Shown here in pieces: positions 26,000-34,431 of a stretch of DNA of 44,189 nucleotides. Below the pieces are notes generated by a model that worked only from the letters and a program-made list of their open reading frames with translations, was not told where the DNA came from and made no database searches. A program made the translations under genes and the position numbers. Source of the stretch: Prochlorococcus marinus str. MIT 9401 (GTDB lineage: Bacteria > Cyanobacteriota > Cyanobacteriia > PCC-6307 > Cyanobiaceae); contig NZ_JNAR01000012.1 in the NCBI RefSeq assembly GCF_000760095.1, positions 1 through 44,189 on the forward strand, in the 5' to 3' direction. Positions within the stretch are counted from its first letter, which is position 1; every line of letters begins with the position of its first letter.

Positions 26000-26467
26000 G
26001 TGAATCCTCATAATAAAAAAATAGAAATAATTAAACAACTCAATTTATCTCCTCATCCTGAGGGTGGATGGTTTAGAGAGGTAGTAAGGAGTGGGAATTC
26101 TCTAATAAGGGAAGATGGCCAAAGTAGAAACTTTATTACGGGAATTTATTATCTTTTGGAGAGAGATGAGAAAAGTGCTTGGCACAGAGTAAAAAATGCT
26201 GATGAAATTTGGATTTATCTAAGGGGCGATCCTTTGAATTTATGGTGCCTAGATAATGATAATAAGTTAATAAGAAATTTAATTTTAGATTCCAATAATC
26301 CAGTAGAAATGATCCCATCTGGATATTGGCAAGCTGCAAAAAGTACAGGCGAATTTACTTTAGTGAGTTGTTGTGTTGGCCCGGGCTTTGATTTTAAGGA
26401 TTTTGAATTACTCAGAAATACAAATCATACTTCTAGATTAGATAAAGCAATTAATGATCTTATTTGA
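26000..26467 (+). CDS. Cupin_5 (DUF985) family protein
   Basis: Small beta-barrel cupin. Diagnostic segments are LSPHPEGGWFREVVRS, then TGIYYLLERDEKSAWHRV, and DEIWIYLRGDPL, with the histidine of SAWHRV at the usual position. The start is GTG, giving 155 residues, a normal length. Some relatives are thought to bind small sugars or nucleotides, but the reaction is unknown. The next gene starts 66 bases downstream, possibly in one transcript. Confidence 0.88.
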   Translation: MNPHNKKIEIIKQLNLSPHPEGGWFREVVRSGNSLIREDGQSRNFITGIYYLLERDEKSAWHRVKNADEIWIYLRGDPLNLWCLDNDNKLIRNLILDSNNPVEMIPSGYWQAAKSTGEFTLVSCCVGPGFDFKDFELLRNTNHTSRLDKAINDLI

Positions 26468-26533
26468 GACATTTTTTTGTTTATATTTTTGAAATTATCC
26501 TTTAGATTTATAAGGTTACTCAATCTATATTTA

Positions 26534-26911
26534 ATGAATCAAAATGCTGTCAAAATAATTGGTATTAATGATAAACCAAGAAAAAATGCATACTTAGTAT
26601 ATGTAAATCAGGCTGATGGATTAAAAGGCATTCTTAATAGGGATTTCGATGAATGGTCGAATTTTGATAGTTGGGAAAGTATATCTGTTCAGCAATGGAT
26701 TTTTTCTAGAGCTTTGGAGGTTTTTAGAGGCAAGAAACTTGATATTAAATGCGACTGTTGTGAACATAATGATTTAATCTCAAATGATTTTGAGAGTATT
26801 AAAAAAGAAAAATGTTTTGGTAAAAAAAGTGCTTACATGATTGAAAAAGTTGTAGATGAAATTGTATTAGCTAAGGCAAGAAGAGAAAGTGATGGAACAT
26901 ATTCTGCGTAA
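26534..26911 (+). CDS. Hypothetical protein with a CxCC motif (125 aa)
   Basis: I start at the ATG at 26534 (MNQNAVKIIGINDKPRKNAY); a TTG at 26477 would add 19 poor residues. The protein has DIKCDCCEHNDLIS in the middle, three close cysteines plus a histidine that could hold a metal ion. The C-terminal helix is basic and acidic (MIEKVVDEIVLAKARRESDG). Family unknown. Confidence 0.6.
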   Translation: MNQNAVKIIGINDKPRKNAYLVYVNQADGLKGILNRDFDEWSNFDSWESISVQQWIFSRALEVFRGKKLDIKCDCCEHNDLISNDFESIKKEKCFGKKSAYMIEKVVDEIVLAKARRESDGTYSA

Positions 26912-26980
26912 GATTCATCAATATTTATGGATTGAAAAATCTTTTACTTACCAGTGAAAATTATCAGAAGACCCAATTGT

Positions 26981-27130
26981 TTAGTTTTTACTGGACATCT
27001 TATGGAACTTAAAGTGTACCGAATCACTAAACTCCTTTTCATCTAAGTAATTCATAAGATCTAATGGGTCGATATTTTCATCGAACCATGCATCATATTC
27101 AATATGGTTTGGTTCAGCAAAATAGCTCAT
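26981..27130 (-). CDS. Small acidic protein (49 aa)
   Basis: Begins MSYFAEPNHIEYDAWFDENI, with a middle NYLDEKEFSDSVHFKFHKMS. It is acidic and aromatic, clearly protein-like, and fills most of the gap between 26911 and 27299. An overlapping plus-strand frame of 64 codons is lysine- and tyrosine-rich and looks spurious. Unknown family. Confidence 0.55.
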   Translation of the reverse strand: MSYFAEPNHIEYDAWFDENIDPLDLMNYLDEKEFSDSVHFKFHKMSSKN

Positions 27131-27298
27131 ATCCAATTAATAGCTTTCAAAAAACATATAAACGGTACATGCGATACCAAATAAAGATTTTTTTTTATGA
27201 ATACATATTTATAAATACTGAAAAATCAAAATTTAAAGATAAATTCTATACTTTTTAAATTGTGGTTCTTAAATTGAGATTACTAATATGATTTTTTT

Positions 27299-27619
27299 AT
27301 GGCCTACTATCATGTACATGGAATTATTCCAGACGGAATTTCTCAGTCCGAAGGTTACAAGATGTTTGAGCAATATATTGCTTCAGGCGCACCTATGGAT
27401 AATTTTGATGGATTTGAATTGGTAAGTAGATTCCATGCTCCTGAAACAGGAGAGGTTTTTGTTACTTTTAAGGCTGATAATCACTTAGCCATATCTCAAC
27501 ATTTTGGAGTGTGGAGAGCAAAATTTGGACTTGATTGGAATATCACTGCTGTTTTAAATGATGATGAGGTGATCCAAAGAAATAAACAAGTTGCAGATGC
27601 TGTTACCGCAATGGGATAA
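27299..27619 (+). CDS. Conserved hypothetical protein, DUF3303-like (106 aa)
   Basis: Begins MAYYHVHGIIPDGISQSEGY and contains GFELVSRFHAPETGEVFVTF and FGVWRAKFGLDWNITAVLND. A small alpha-beta fold similar in length and layout to ferredoxin-like DUF3303 proteins of cyanobacteria. That family name is tentative. It lies upstream of two further small family genes in the same direction. Confidence 0.7.
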   Translation: MAYYHVHGIIPDGISQSEGYKMFEQYIASGAPMDNFDGFELVSRFHAPETGEVFVTFKADNHLAISQHFGVWRAKFGLDWNITAVLNDDEVIQRNKQVADAVTAMG

Positions 27620-27647
27620 TTAGATTCATTGACATTGGATTTAGAAT

Positions 27648-27668
27648 AAGGAGCAAATAGCTCCTTTT
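27648..27668 (+). promoter_or_regulatory. Hairpin between two genes that hides a Shine-Dalgarno-like AAGGAG
   Basis: AAGGAGC pairs with GCTCCTT around a 5-base loop and is followed by TTTTA, then the ATG at 27672. The left arm contains AAGGAG, so the hairpin could cover a ribosome site; it could also be a weak terminator after the gene ending at 27619. The two readings are not separable from sequence. Confidence 0.6.
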
Positions 27669-27671
27669 ATA

Positions 27672-27950
27672 ATGCCTGTTGAAGCTACTGTTTTTACATT
27701 CAAAATAAAAGTCCCTTTTGCAGAATGGGCTGCAGTTTATGACAGCGAAGAAAATATACAAATGAATAAAGACCGTGAAATTTTTTGCTTATACAAAGGT
27801 GTAAAGAAAGATGATCCAACCAATGTAATCCTCATTCAAAAGGGTGAAGAAAGTAAATCAATCTTTATGCTTGAAGATCCAACGTTGAAAACATATATTG
27901 AGAGTGCAGATCATATTTATGATTCAACTGTTATTTCCAGTTACTTTTAA
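27672..27950 (+). CDS. DUF3764 family protein (92 aa)
   Basis: The start (TVFTFKIKVPFAEWAAVYDS) and the following segments on intake of charge (IFCLYKGVKKDDPTNVILIQ) and FMLEDPTLKTYIESADHI match the DUF3764 proteins of marine picocyanobacteria, small ferredoxin-fold (dimeric alpha-beta barrel-like) proteins. Function unknown. Its ATG follows a hairpin and a T-run at once. Confidence 0.8.
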   Translation: MPVEATVFTFKIKVPFAEWAAVYDSEENIQMNKDREIFCLYKGVKKDDPTNVILIQKGEESKSIFMLEDPTLKTYIESADHIYDSTVISSYF

Positions 27951-27982
27951 GTGATAATCTTATTTCTTAAACTGTTTTATTA

Positions 27983-28240
27983 ATGACTAAATCCCATTGG
28001 TTAATTAATTCAAACAGAACAGAAGTAAAAAGATTTATAAAAAATGAGAAGAGTATTGATGGAGTCTTCGAGTATATGTTTGTAGATACTGGAAAAATAA
28101 TTGGAGTATTTGGAAAAGAGCCACCGATAATGACAACCACAGTTTCTGTAGATATAGATTTAGCCCGAGAAATTTATAAAAGATTACTTTCTCACGGATG
28201 GAAGACAATTGAAGAAGTTTGGATAAAAAAAGATAGCTAG
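27983..28240 (+). CDS. DUF1651 family protein, copy 2
   Basis: Begins MTKSHWLINSNRTEVKRFIK and has GVFGKEPPIMTTTVSVDIDL and a W-containing C-terminus. It is a paralogue of the gene at 16713 (shared W-L-I-x-S, RF, PP-x-M). It starts 32 bases after the DUF3764 gene and is probably in the same mRNA. Function unknown. Confidence 0.8.
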   Translation: MTKSHWLINSNRTEVKRFIKNEKSIDGVFEYMFVDTGKIIGVFGKEPPIMTTTVSVDIDLAREIYKRLLSHGWKTIEEVWIKKDS

Positions 28241-28309
28241 TCTTTATATAGGCCTAAAACCATTTAAAGGAAGTGCTCTAATTACTCTTTAATTCACTTT
28301 TAAGTTTTT

Positions 28310-31300
28310 TTAGAAATTCCAATTTATTTGTAATTGATAGGAATCTAATTTTTTTGAATCTCCTCGTTCATTTTTGTATGAAAGTACAGCTCCAAATTTG
28401 TTTTTCCTATTCATCTGTAATCCAATAGTGTTGCTGAGGAAATTATCAGATGAGTTTAAAATTGAAAATCTGTAATTCGTGGTGCTGTCATCTAGATAAT
28501 TTAAATTTACAATCGAGTCATCTGTGAAGTTAAAGTTGTATTCAATTTTTGCGAAAGGTTTTATTTTCCATTCCTTAACCACAAAATCGCTAAATAAATC
28601 TGATCCAAATGTCAAAGTTTTATAATTGATTGTCTGTTTTTTGAAAGTTAGAGCAAGATGACTGCCTGATTCTGAGAACGGTTCTAACGATATATATGAA
28701 GCTTTAATTTGTGCGAAAGGGCTAAAAGTAATATTTTTTCTGGATATTGGTTCAGGCTTAATAGAGAATGATCCAAAGAGAAGATTGGCATCTCTTTGGC
28801 CTTTGTGGGCAATTGAGTTTTCGAATCTAGTTGTAGAGAAATCCATTTTTCCAATTCCTAATTGAAAATCTGTATGTAAAAAGCCTTTAAACTTTTGAGA
28901 GGAATAAATTGAAAGACTATAGTTTTCTGAATTTAAATTGCTTCCATTTGAGCCAATTTTTATGTAGTCAGTACCATAAGTAAAAGAGAAACCTATCAGA
29001 GTATTATTTTTTAACTTTTTGTCCGCACCAAAAGTTAAATTTAGGGCATCTGATTTCTGATTTGACGATGTCGTATTTTTTTTAGTGTTACCAACAACTA
29101 TTTCTCCATCAGTCCACAAAAACCAGTTTCCTAGTAATTGCCCACCTTTTGGATTTAATTCAGGATCAAATGTTTTTTCTCGTAATTCAGCAAACGCAAT
29201 GTTTACTGAGTTATCTTTGAGGTCATTGAAAACTTCTTCAGATTCGTTCTTCATCCTTTTATCAGTCCAGTTTGCTCTGGCCCAATTTTCAAAATCTTTA
29301 CTTTCTATATCTTTAAACTTTTTCCCCGATCCATTAAAAACCCTCTCTAATATTGGATTTGAGAAAGATAAATTAATGCCTTGATATGATTTTTTATTAG
29401 ATCTTTTATTCCTCGCAAGCCAATCAAGCCTTCTATTCACAGAATCTAACCCCGCCTTACTGAATCGTATTGATGCATCTGTCCAAGCTTCTGCCAGCCC
29501 TATAACATCAGGTTTTAAAGTTGGATCACCCTTTGAATCTATAGGAATATGATTATTTATTACACCATTTGATGAGGTAGATGAAACGCCTGTAAAAGTA
29601 AAGTTAAAATTCAAATAATATGTTGTGAGTTCTCCGGAATCTGGAGCGTCTTCCTGTATTTGAATGTTTTGAGCTCCACCGCCAAGATCGGGAGTGAAAA
29701 AACCACTTTCCGAGATAATCTTTGTGCTTTCAAACCCATATCCTTTAGGCGGATCTACAGTAATTGAGTAATTACCACTTTGTGCAACATCCCCTTTTAG
29801 GACAAAATTATATTTGCCATCTGCACCCGTTTCTTGGACATTATTTCCTCCACTGTCATCCAGCCAGTCGTTATTTACAAGACTCCCCTCATAAAGTAAT
29901 TTAACAGTTACTCCAGCTACCGGTTGTCTTGTAGATGATTCGTATATCACCCCAGCAGGGTCAATTAAAAGGCCATCTAAATCAAGAAATTCTTCACATG
30001 AAGAACTGATCTGGATATTTTTGATAAATCTTCCTGATGAAACTGGTCCATCTGTTAAATCAACTTTCCCTTTCCCTCTCTTCCCTTCTGATTTAACGAA
30101 TTCTACTTTAAAAGTCCCAGCGCTACTAGGAAAAAAACTATAGTTGCCCACACTATTTGTTGTAGTAGAGTTGATTAGAGAATTGTCTTTATAAAGTTTT
30201 ACAGTTGAACCGTTAACAGGATTACCGTTTTTATATCTAACAACTCCCGATATTGATCCGCAGGAAAAACTTTTGGTAGTGAAATTATAAATATCCTTTG
30301 ACTTAATTCCAGCAAAAGAGTTAGGCGAAGCAGCTTCATCCACTACTGCTCCTTCATCAATTAAAATATAGTATTGAGTCCCATCATTTATTAAAACTGA
30401 TCCGTCAGAATCTCTTAATGAAATTGACATTTCATTTCCAGATAAAGAGATATCAGTTTTGTTGCTTATATTGAATGATCTTATTAATGCATCAGTTGAA
30501 TAGTTGTATAGAGAAATATTTCCTGAACCACGAACAATGTTTTCACTGAAAATTATTTCAACTGTTGGATCAGATGAAGAAACATCAGTAGCATTATTCT
30601 CTGGAGATTGGGAAGTTATAACTGGTGCAACTGAGTCATTACTGAAAGTTGAAAAATTCAGTTCAGTTTTATCTGTAATCCCTCTATAACTAATGCCATC
30701 TGAAGATTCAATTATTTTTGGATCGATAAGTAGATAATAATCTGTGTTTGCAGTAAGTTCTGTAGGTAAAGTAATCACTTTGCCTGAAATATTTAATGAA
30801 TCATTGCTGTAATATTCGACTAAAGTCGCATCAGATCTATAAAGAGAAATATTTCCACTTGTTTTTGATGCTTTTATATCTTTGTCAAAGGTCAATGTGA
30901 GATTCAGGCTTGTATCAACACCAAAAGAATTATCTGATGGATTTGAGGAAATTAAATTTATGCCACTCGGACATCCATTAAATCCCCAGCATGGTTTCTT
31001 ATTAATAGATAATTTTGGAGCGAATAAAATTGGCGTCTGAGGATAGTGTTCAACATTCCAGGAAGTTAAATTCTGATTGAATGCGGTTGAATTTTTAAAG
31101 GTCCTTGTAAAATTTGTGACCTCTGCCACATCCCAATTACTTAAATCTTTATTGAATGCTATCGCTCCATCAAAAGTTCTCCTTAATGACCTTAAACTTT
31201 CAGTGTTCCAGCTTGAGATGTTTCCATTAAACTCTTTTGCTCCGGCAAATGTTCTGTGCATGCTCACAACTTTCGATACATCCCAGCTATTTAAATCACT

Positions 31301-31918
31301 ATTGAATTTAATAGCCTTTAAAAAAGTTCTGTCTAATCTTGTTACATTACTTACATCCCAGCTGTTAAGATTTTGATTAAATTTTGCTGCTCCCCTGAAG
31401 GTGCTGTTAAGTCTGGTAACCTTGGAAATATTCCAACTACTAATATCTTGATTAAATACCAAGCTATCTTGGAACATTCCATTGATATTAGTGACATTAT
31501 TTAATTCCCAGCTTGAAATATCTTGGTTAAAACTGGATGCGTTCATAAACATCCTACTCATTGTTGTAGCTTTACTGGTATTCCAATAACCTATATCTGC
31601 ATTAAAGTTGGTTTGATTCTTAAATAGGTTTGAAAAATTCTTGATTTGACCGGTGAATATTTTATTGCCCGAGTTTCCAAAATTGTAGGTAATCTCATCT
31701 CTGGTTATTTGAAAATCTGATCCAATAGCACCATTTGCTATACCTTCGTCAAGTAAATCTCTATCAACGATAAGCATGTTCGCGCAAACTGTTCCGGATG
31801 CACCAACTGTGCCTACATATTGCTTTGAGTAGCAATTTGAATCATCAGCTTTAGATGAATTGAAGGGATAAAATAATGAGATTAAGAATAGATATCTATA
31901 TATATTTTGCTTTTTCAC
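28310..31918 (-). CDS. Giant surface protein: BspA/DUF285 repeats, Ig-like domains, autotransporter-type barrel
   Basis: A 1202-residue outer-surface protein. Residues 1-24 are a signal peptide ending in SSKADD. About residues 95-294 hold eight 25-residue BspA-type (DUF285) repeats of form F-x-x-A-x-x-FN-x-x-I/L-x-x-W-x-x-x-x-V, with no gap between units. Residues 318-545 contain two Ig-like domains (each with SNPSDNSFGVD or SPENNATDVSS, then NISLY). Residues 550-770 hold two CnaB-like folds (GSISGVVRYKNGNPVNGSTV; TRQPVAGVTVKLLYEGS). The C-terminal 300 residues show alternating strands and end YQLQINWNF, as outer-membrane barrels do. It is probably displayed for adhesion or cell-cell contact. 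A single gene; the repeats favour recombination. Confidence 0.88.
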   Translation of the reverse strand: MKKQNIYRYLFLISLFYPFNSSKADDSNCYSKQYVGTVGASGTVCANMLIVDRDLLDEGIANGAIGSDFQITRDEITYNFGNSGNKIFTGQIKNFSNLFKNQTNFNADIGYWNTSKATTMSRMFMNASSFNQDISSWELNNVTNINGMFQDSLVFNQDISSWNISKVTRLNSTFRGAAKFNQNLNSWDVSNVTRLDRTFLKAIKFNSDLNSWDVSKVVSMHRTFAGAKEFNGNISSWNTESLRSLRRTFDGAIAFNKDLSNWDVAEVTNFTRTFKNSTAFNQNLTSWNVEHYPQTPILFAPKLSINKKPCWGFNGCPSGINLISSNPSDNSFGVDTSLNLTLTFDKDIKASKTSGNISLYRSDATLVEYYSNDSLNISGKVITLPTELTANTDYYLLIDPKIIESSDGISYRGITDKTELNFSTFSNDSVAPVITSQSPENNATDVSSSDPTVEIIFSENIVRGSGNISLYNYSTDALIRSFNISNKTDISLSGNEMSISLRDSDGSVLINDGTQYYILIDEGAVVDEAASPNSFAGIKSKDIYNFTTKSFSCGSISGVVRYKNGNPVNGSTVKLYKDNSLINSTTTNSVGNYSFFPSSAGTFKVEFVKSEGKRGKGKVDLTDGPVSSGRFIKNIQISSSCEEFLDLDGLLIDPAGVIYESSTRQPVAGVTVKLLYEGSLVNNDWLDDSGGNNVQETGADGKYNFVLKGDVAQSGNYSITVDPPKGYGFESTKIISESGFFTPDLGGGAQNIQIQEDAPDSGELTTYYLNFNFTFTGVSSTSSNGVINNHIPIDSKGDPTLKPDVIGLAEAWTDASIRFSKAGLDSVNRRLDWLARNKRSNKKSYQGINLSFSNPILERVFNGSGKKFKDIESKDFENWARANWTDKRMKNESEEVFNDLKDNSVNIAFAELREKTFDPELNPKGGQLLGNWFLWTDGEIVVGNTKKNTTSSNQKSDALNLTFGADKKLKNNTLIGFSFTYGTDYIKIGSNGSNLNSENYSLSIYSSQKFKGFLHTDFQLGIGKMDFSTTRFENSIAHKGQRDANLLFGSFSIKPEPISRKNITFSPFAQIKASYISLEPFSESGSHLALTFKKQTINYKTLTFGSDLFSDFVVKEWKIKPFAKIEYNFNFTDDSIVNLNYLDDSTTNYRFSILNSSDNFLSNTIGLQMNRKNKFGAVLSYKNERGDSKKLDSYQLQINWNF

Positions 31919-32138
31919 CTTTTATTATAATTATTGATTAAATTTTTACATCTAGAAAATCTTTTCTATATTAACAATCAATTTTCTGAAATCCATGATT
32001 AATATCTGTTTTGATTCTTAAAGCTTGATTTTTTTATTATTAGTTGTTTATTTTAAAAAATTTTGTCAAATTAAATTATTTCTATAAGTATTTTTTAGCC
32101 AATACATAATACAAAAATACTTCTTGCAGAATTTTATT

Positions 32139-32450
32139 TTATTTGGCATTAATCATCTCATTTATAAAAGCCTTTATTAAATGAATAAGAGTAATAAAAT
32201 CTGGGTGCCTCTTTGATTGGTTTTTGGTATGAATAATCCCAGATGTTTTATAAAAGTATTCCATAGCTTTCACAAAAGTATCTTTTGGATAATCAGTTAA
32301 ATCTACTCTTGTTTAATTTTTTATCTTTCTTTGAGTAAGTTCGTATCATCAGAAACTCTATGGCTATTTCTTTACTACATACTCCAAAATCGATATATAC
32401 AACTGGCTTGATTGATAATCTATTTGAGTTAAGAGGAAAGTAATGATCCT
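32139..32450 (-). pseudogene. Possible frameshifted remnant of a small gene
   Basis: Two neighbouring minus-strand frames look protein-like but are offset by one base. The upstream part (32293-32450) reads KEDHYFPLNSNRLSIKPVVY and on to KKLNKSR. The downstream part (32139-32303) reads VDLTDYPKDTFVKAMEYFYK and ends INEMINAK. Joining them near 32300 would give about 100 residues. No start codon is clear. It may be a broken gene beside the excisionase-like gene. Weak evidence: both parts are short. Confidence 0.35.
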
Positions 32451-32458
32451 CTTTTTTT
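32431..32458 (+). terminator. Perfect hairpin and U-tract ending at the ATG of the excisionase-like gene
   Basis: AAGAGGA pairs with TCCTCTT around a 9-base loop, followed by a run of T residues (32452-32458) that ends exactly at the ATG at 32459. It has all the properties of an intrinsic terminator, yet leaves no leader for the gene. See the findings section. Confidence 0.75.
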
Positions 32459-32710
32459 ATGGATAGATATTTAAAAAGTTCAGAAGCATCAAAGTTACTA
32501 GGAATCTCATCATCATCACTTTGGGAATTAAAGAGCACAAAAGTATTAGAAGCTGGTAAGCATTGGATATACGTTACAGGTAAACCCAGAAGCAATGTTT
32601 TATTTAATATCGATAAAATAAGGCAATGGCAGATAGATATGACTAAATATATAGAAAGTCCTGAAAGAGATATAGAGGCAGAAACGCAGATATCAAATTT
32701 TGAAGATTGA
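32459..32710 (+). CDS. Excisionase-like helix-turn-helix protein (83 aa)
   Basis: Residues 1-55 fit the small winged HTH fold of excisionases and AlpA/MerR-type regulators: YLKSSEASKLLGISSSSLWE, then a wing with KHWIYVTGKPRSNVLFNIDK and IRQWQ. The tail is acidic. Such genes accompany integrases in mobile elements, including those of picocyanobacteria, but no recombinase gene lies in this window. It may control its own promoter. A terminator-like hairpin abuts the ATG. Confidence 0.8.
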   Translation: MDRYLKSSEASKLLGISSSSLWELKSTKVLEAGKHWIYVTGKPRSNVLFNIDKIRQWQIDMTKYIESPERDIEAETQISNFED

Positions 32711-32750
32711 CAAAAGATCTAAAATAGAAGGCAATCAAATCATCTCTTTT

Positions 32751-32909
32751 ATGAAACTTGAATCGATTTCAGTTGCGGGCAAAGATGCTAATCAATCAGG
32801 CGTGGGAAAAAAGTTTTTAATAATCTCCATTTCTCTTACATTACTCTTCAATCTTTCAATTGCAATTTGGTTTTTTATGAATGATATGGGCAGATTTCTA
32901 GTCAAATGA
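32751..32909 (+). CDS. Single-helix membrane protein (52 aa)
   Basis: I start at the ATG at 32751 (MKLESISVAGKDANQSGVGK); a TTG at 32700 would overlap the HTH gene. One transmembrane helix at about 22-44 (FLIISISLTLLFNLSIAIWF). The next micro-gene begins inside its last codons (ATGA overlap), so the two are coupled. Unknown function. Confidence 0.5.
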   Translation: MKLESISVAGKDANQSGVGKKFLIISISLTLLFNLSIAIWFFMNDMGRFLVK

Positions 32910-32989
32910 AATCCTTATTTATTTCAGTAATAGTTTTTATAGGAATTATTTATGGCTGCGGATTATTTTGGTTGGTTTGGCATCACTAA
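32906..32989 (+). CDS. Single-helix membrane micro-protein (27 aa)
   Basis: Overlaps the stop of the previous gene by ATGA. The product is MKSLFISVIVFIGIIYGCGL and seven more residues ending in WHH. Almost entirely one helix. The coupling to the preceding membrane gene supports expression. Unknown function. Confidence 0.5.
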   Translation: MKSLFISVIVFIGIIYGCGLFWLVWHH

Positions 32990-33090
32990 ATGAATCTATG
33001 CCGACTTACTCCCAGTCAAAACTTTAAAAAAAGGATTCCTTTGTTTTTGAAAATTGTTTTAAAATAAAATTCTATAATTTCATCATAATT

Positions 33091-33513
33091 TTGTATCCCT
33101 TTTTAGCTGAGATAAGCCACCCTATACAATGCTTTTTAATTTCAGAAGAAGTGCCAAATATTTCGATAATTTTAAAAGAACGCAGATCAAATGCATTAAA
33201 AGGATCAATCTCATCTATGAGCAATCTTAAGGGTAATTTTTATACTCATAGACCAATTAAAGATAAGCCCACAAGCTGGAGCTTTGAAAACGGAGTGACC
33301 AAATTAAATGGTGAGGCAATACTTCTTAAAGATGGGAAAATATGGCATCCATATCAAACAAAAATTAAATCACATGAAGTGAACATGGTTTTATTTTCAG
33401 GTTTATCCTCAAAATTATCAAGAATTACTGATAACACAGATTTACTGAAGGCTGCCTCTGGTTTTTTCAGAATTGGGAGTGGGTGTTATGGAGGAAGGAT
33501 AAATAAAGTCTAG
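33091..33513 (+). CDS. Orphan hypothetical protein (about 140 aa, start uncertain)
   Basis: The frame is open from an upstream stop at about 33026, and no ATG is found before residue 43 (MSNLKGNFYTHRPIKDKPTS); the TTG at 33091 is a provisional start. The later part is protein-like (SWSFENGVTKLNGEAILLKD, then KIWHPYQTKIKSHEVNMVLF). It could be a gene that lost its original start. No family recognised. Confidence 0.45.
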   Translation: MYPFLAEISHPIQCFLISEEVPNISIILKERRSNALKGSISSMSNLKGNFYTHRPIKDKPTSWSFENGVTKLNGEAILLKDGKIWHPYQTKIKSHEVNMVLFSGLSSKLSRITDNTDLLKAASGFFRIGSGCYGGRINKV

Positions 33514-33720
33514 CTTTTCTCAACTTTTGGAATTTTTTATTGAAACAAATGCATTGATTACTTTGAAGGATATAAAATTTATCTTTTAGAAGTTCATATT
33601 TTATTCCTATCTTGAAAATAAATCTTATTAGTTATTTTAAATTTTTAGATAAAAAATGTTTGAAGCTCTTGCTTACCTGTTGATTGGGAAGAAACAATAT
33701 TTTCAACGAGAAAATTAAAA

Positions 33721-33822
33721 ATGGAATCATCCAAAGAGATAATTTTTATTGCTTTAGGAATGCTTATTGTAATATTTGCAGGAACCTTAGCATTAAGACT
33801 TGGGATTAGCTTAAGAGAATAA
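33721..33822 (+). CDS. Single-helix membrane micro-protein (33 aa)
   Basis: Begins MESSKEIIFIALGMLIVIFA and ends GTLALRLGISLRE. One helix. It lies three bases upstream of the next gene's TTG start, so the pair is probably coupled. The opposite-strand ORF across this region is judged spurious. Confidence 0.55.
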   Translation: MESSKEIIFIALGMLIVIFAGTLALRLGISLRE

Positions 33823-33825
33823 ATT

Positions 33826-34203
33826 TTGATTAATTTCAAATCATTATTTCCGCTAGTTATAGGATTTTCATTTTGGATATATGGAAACATCCTATTAGTA
33901 AAGAAACTACAAAATAAAATGCCTGAAATCAACAAATCAAAAAAAACAATTGAGAAATCTATGGCTCAAGATTTAAAAGATAAAAATAAAAATAAAAATG
34001 AGAAAAAAGATTTGATCAATGTAGTCAAAGATAAGGAGAGTTTTCACTTGAATTCTCTTATCACAAAAAACATCTCACTTTTCACAAATAATCCGAACTA
34101 TAAAATGTTAGCTTGGCTCATTGTCCAGCTAACCATTTTTTCCTTATTTGTCCTTTCAGTAAATATATTTAAGAATAATCTTATACCTTATTTTAATACT
34201 TGA
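33826..34203 (+). CDS. Two-helix membrane protein with charged middle (125 aa)
   Basis: Starts with TTG, giving MINFKSLFPLVIGFSFWIYG. Helices at about 7-25 and 95-115 flank a highly charged, lysine-rich loop (KDKNKNKNEKKDLINVVKDK). Three bases after a 33-codon gene. The second helix carries tryptophan and glutamine (MLAWLIVQLTIFSLFVLSVN). No family recognised. Confidence 0.6.
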   Translation: MINFKSLFPLVIGFSFWIYGNILLVKKLQNKMPEINKSKKTIEKSMAQDLKDKNKNKNEKKDLINVVKDKESFHLNSLITKNISLFTNNPNYKMLAWLIVQLTIFSLFVLSVNIFKNNLIPYFNT

Positions 34204-34219
34204 AATTTAAATGAATTGA

Positions 34220-34272
34220 ATAGAGAAATGAATTTATTTGATTTTTTTAAGAACTTGGAAAAAAAGGACTGA
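34220..34272 (+). repeat. Direct repeat copy 1 with truncated reading frame
   Basis: Positions 34220-34248 match 37760-37788 at 27 of 29 bases, including GAAATGAATTTATTTGATT. The ATG in this copy gives MNLFDFFKNLEKKD and then a stop at 34272, like the N-terminus MNLFDYFFRNWNKREDV of the gene at 37768. It looks like a broken duplicate of the first codons of that gene, left of the inserted cassette. The rest of 34273-34431 holds no gene. Confidence 0.7.
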
Positions 34273-34431
34273 TGTTTATTGCTCTAAGTCTATTTTTTTT
34301 AAATCGATCAATTTTTTCTGGAAATAATGATCTATAAAACTGTGCTTTTTAAAACCTCATTTTATTGATCGTCCGCGGAAATAAAAATATCTATGTAGTA
34401 TTAACAAGTCTTAACAATTTCTTAATATTTG

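Noticed and set aside
27064-27258. 64-codon plus-strand ORF
   Set aside because: Rich in Tyr, Lys and Phe as expected from AT-rich spacer, and overlapped by a more convincing minus-strand gene at 26981-27130.
32293-32595. 100-codon minus-strand ORF
   Set aside because: Its first 45 codons are only the antisense of the HTH gene. The remainder was kept as part of a possible pseudogene.
33645-33935. 96-codon minus-strand ORF
   Set aside because: It is antisense to two better plus-strand frames (33721 and 33826), and its composition is serine- and isoleucine-rich like other shadow frames.
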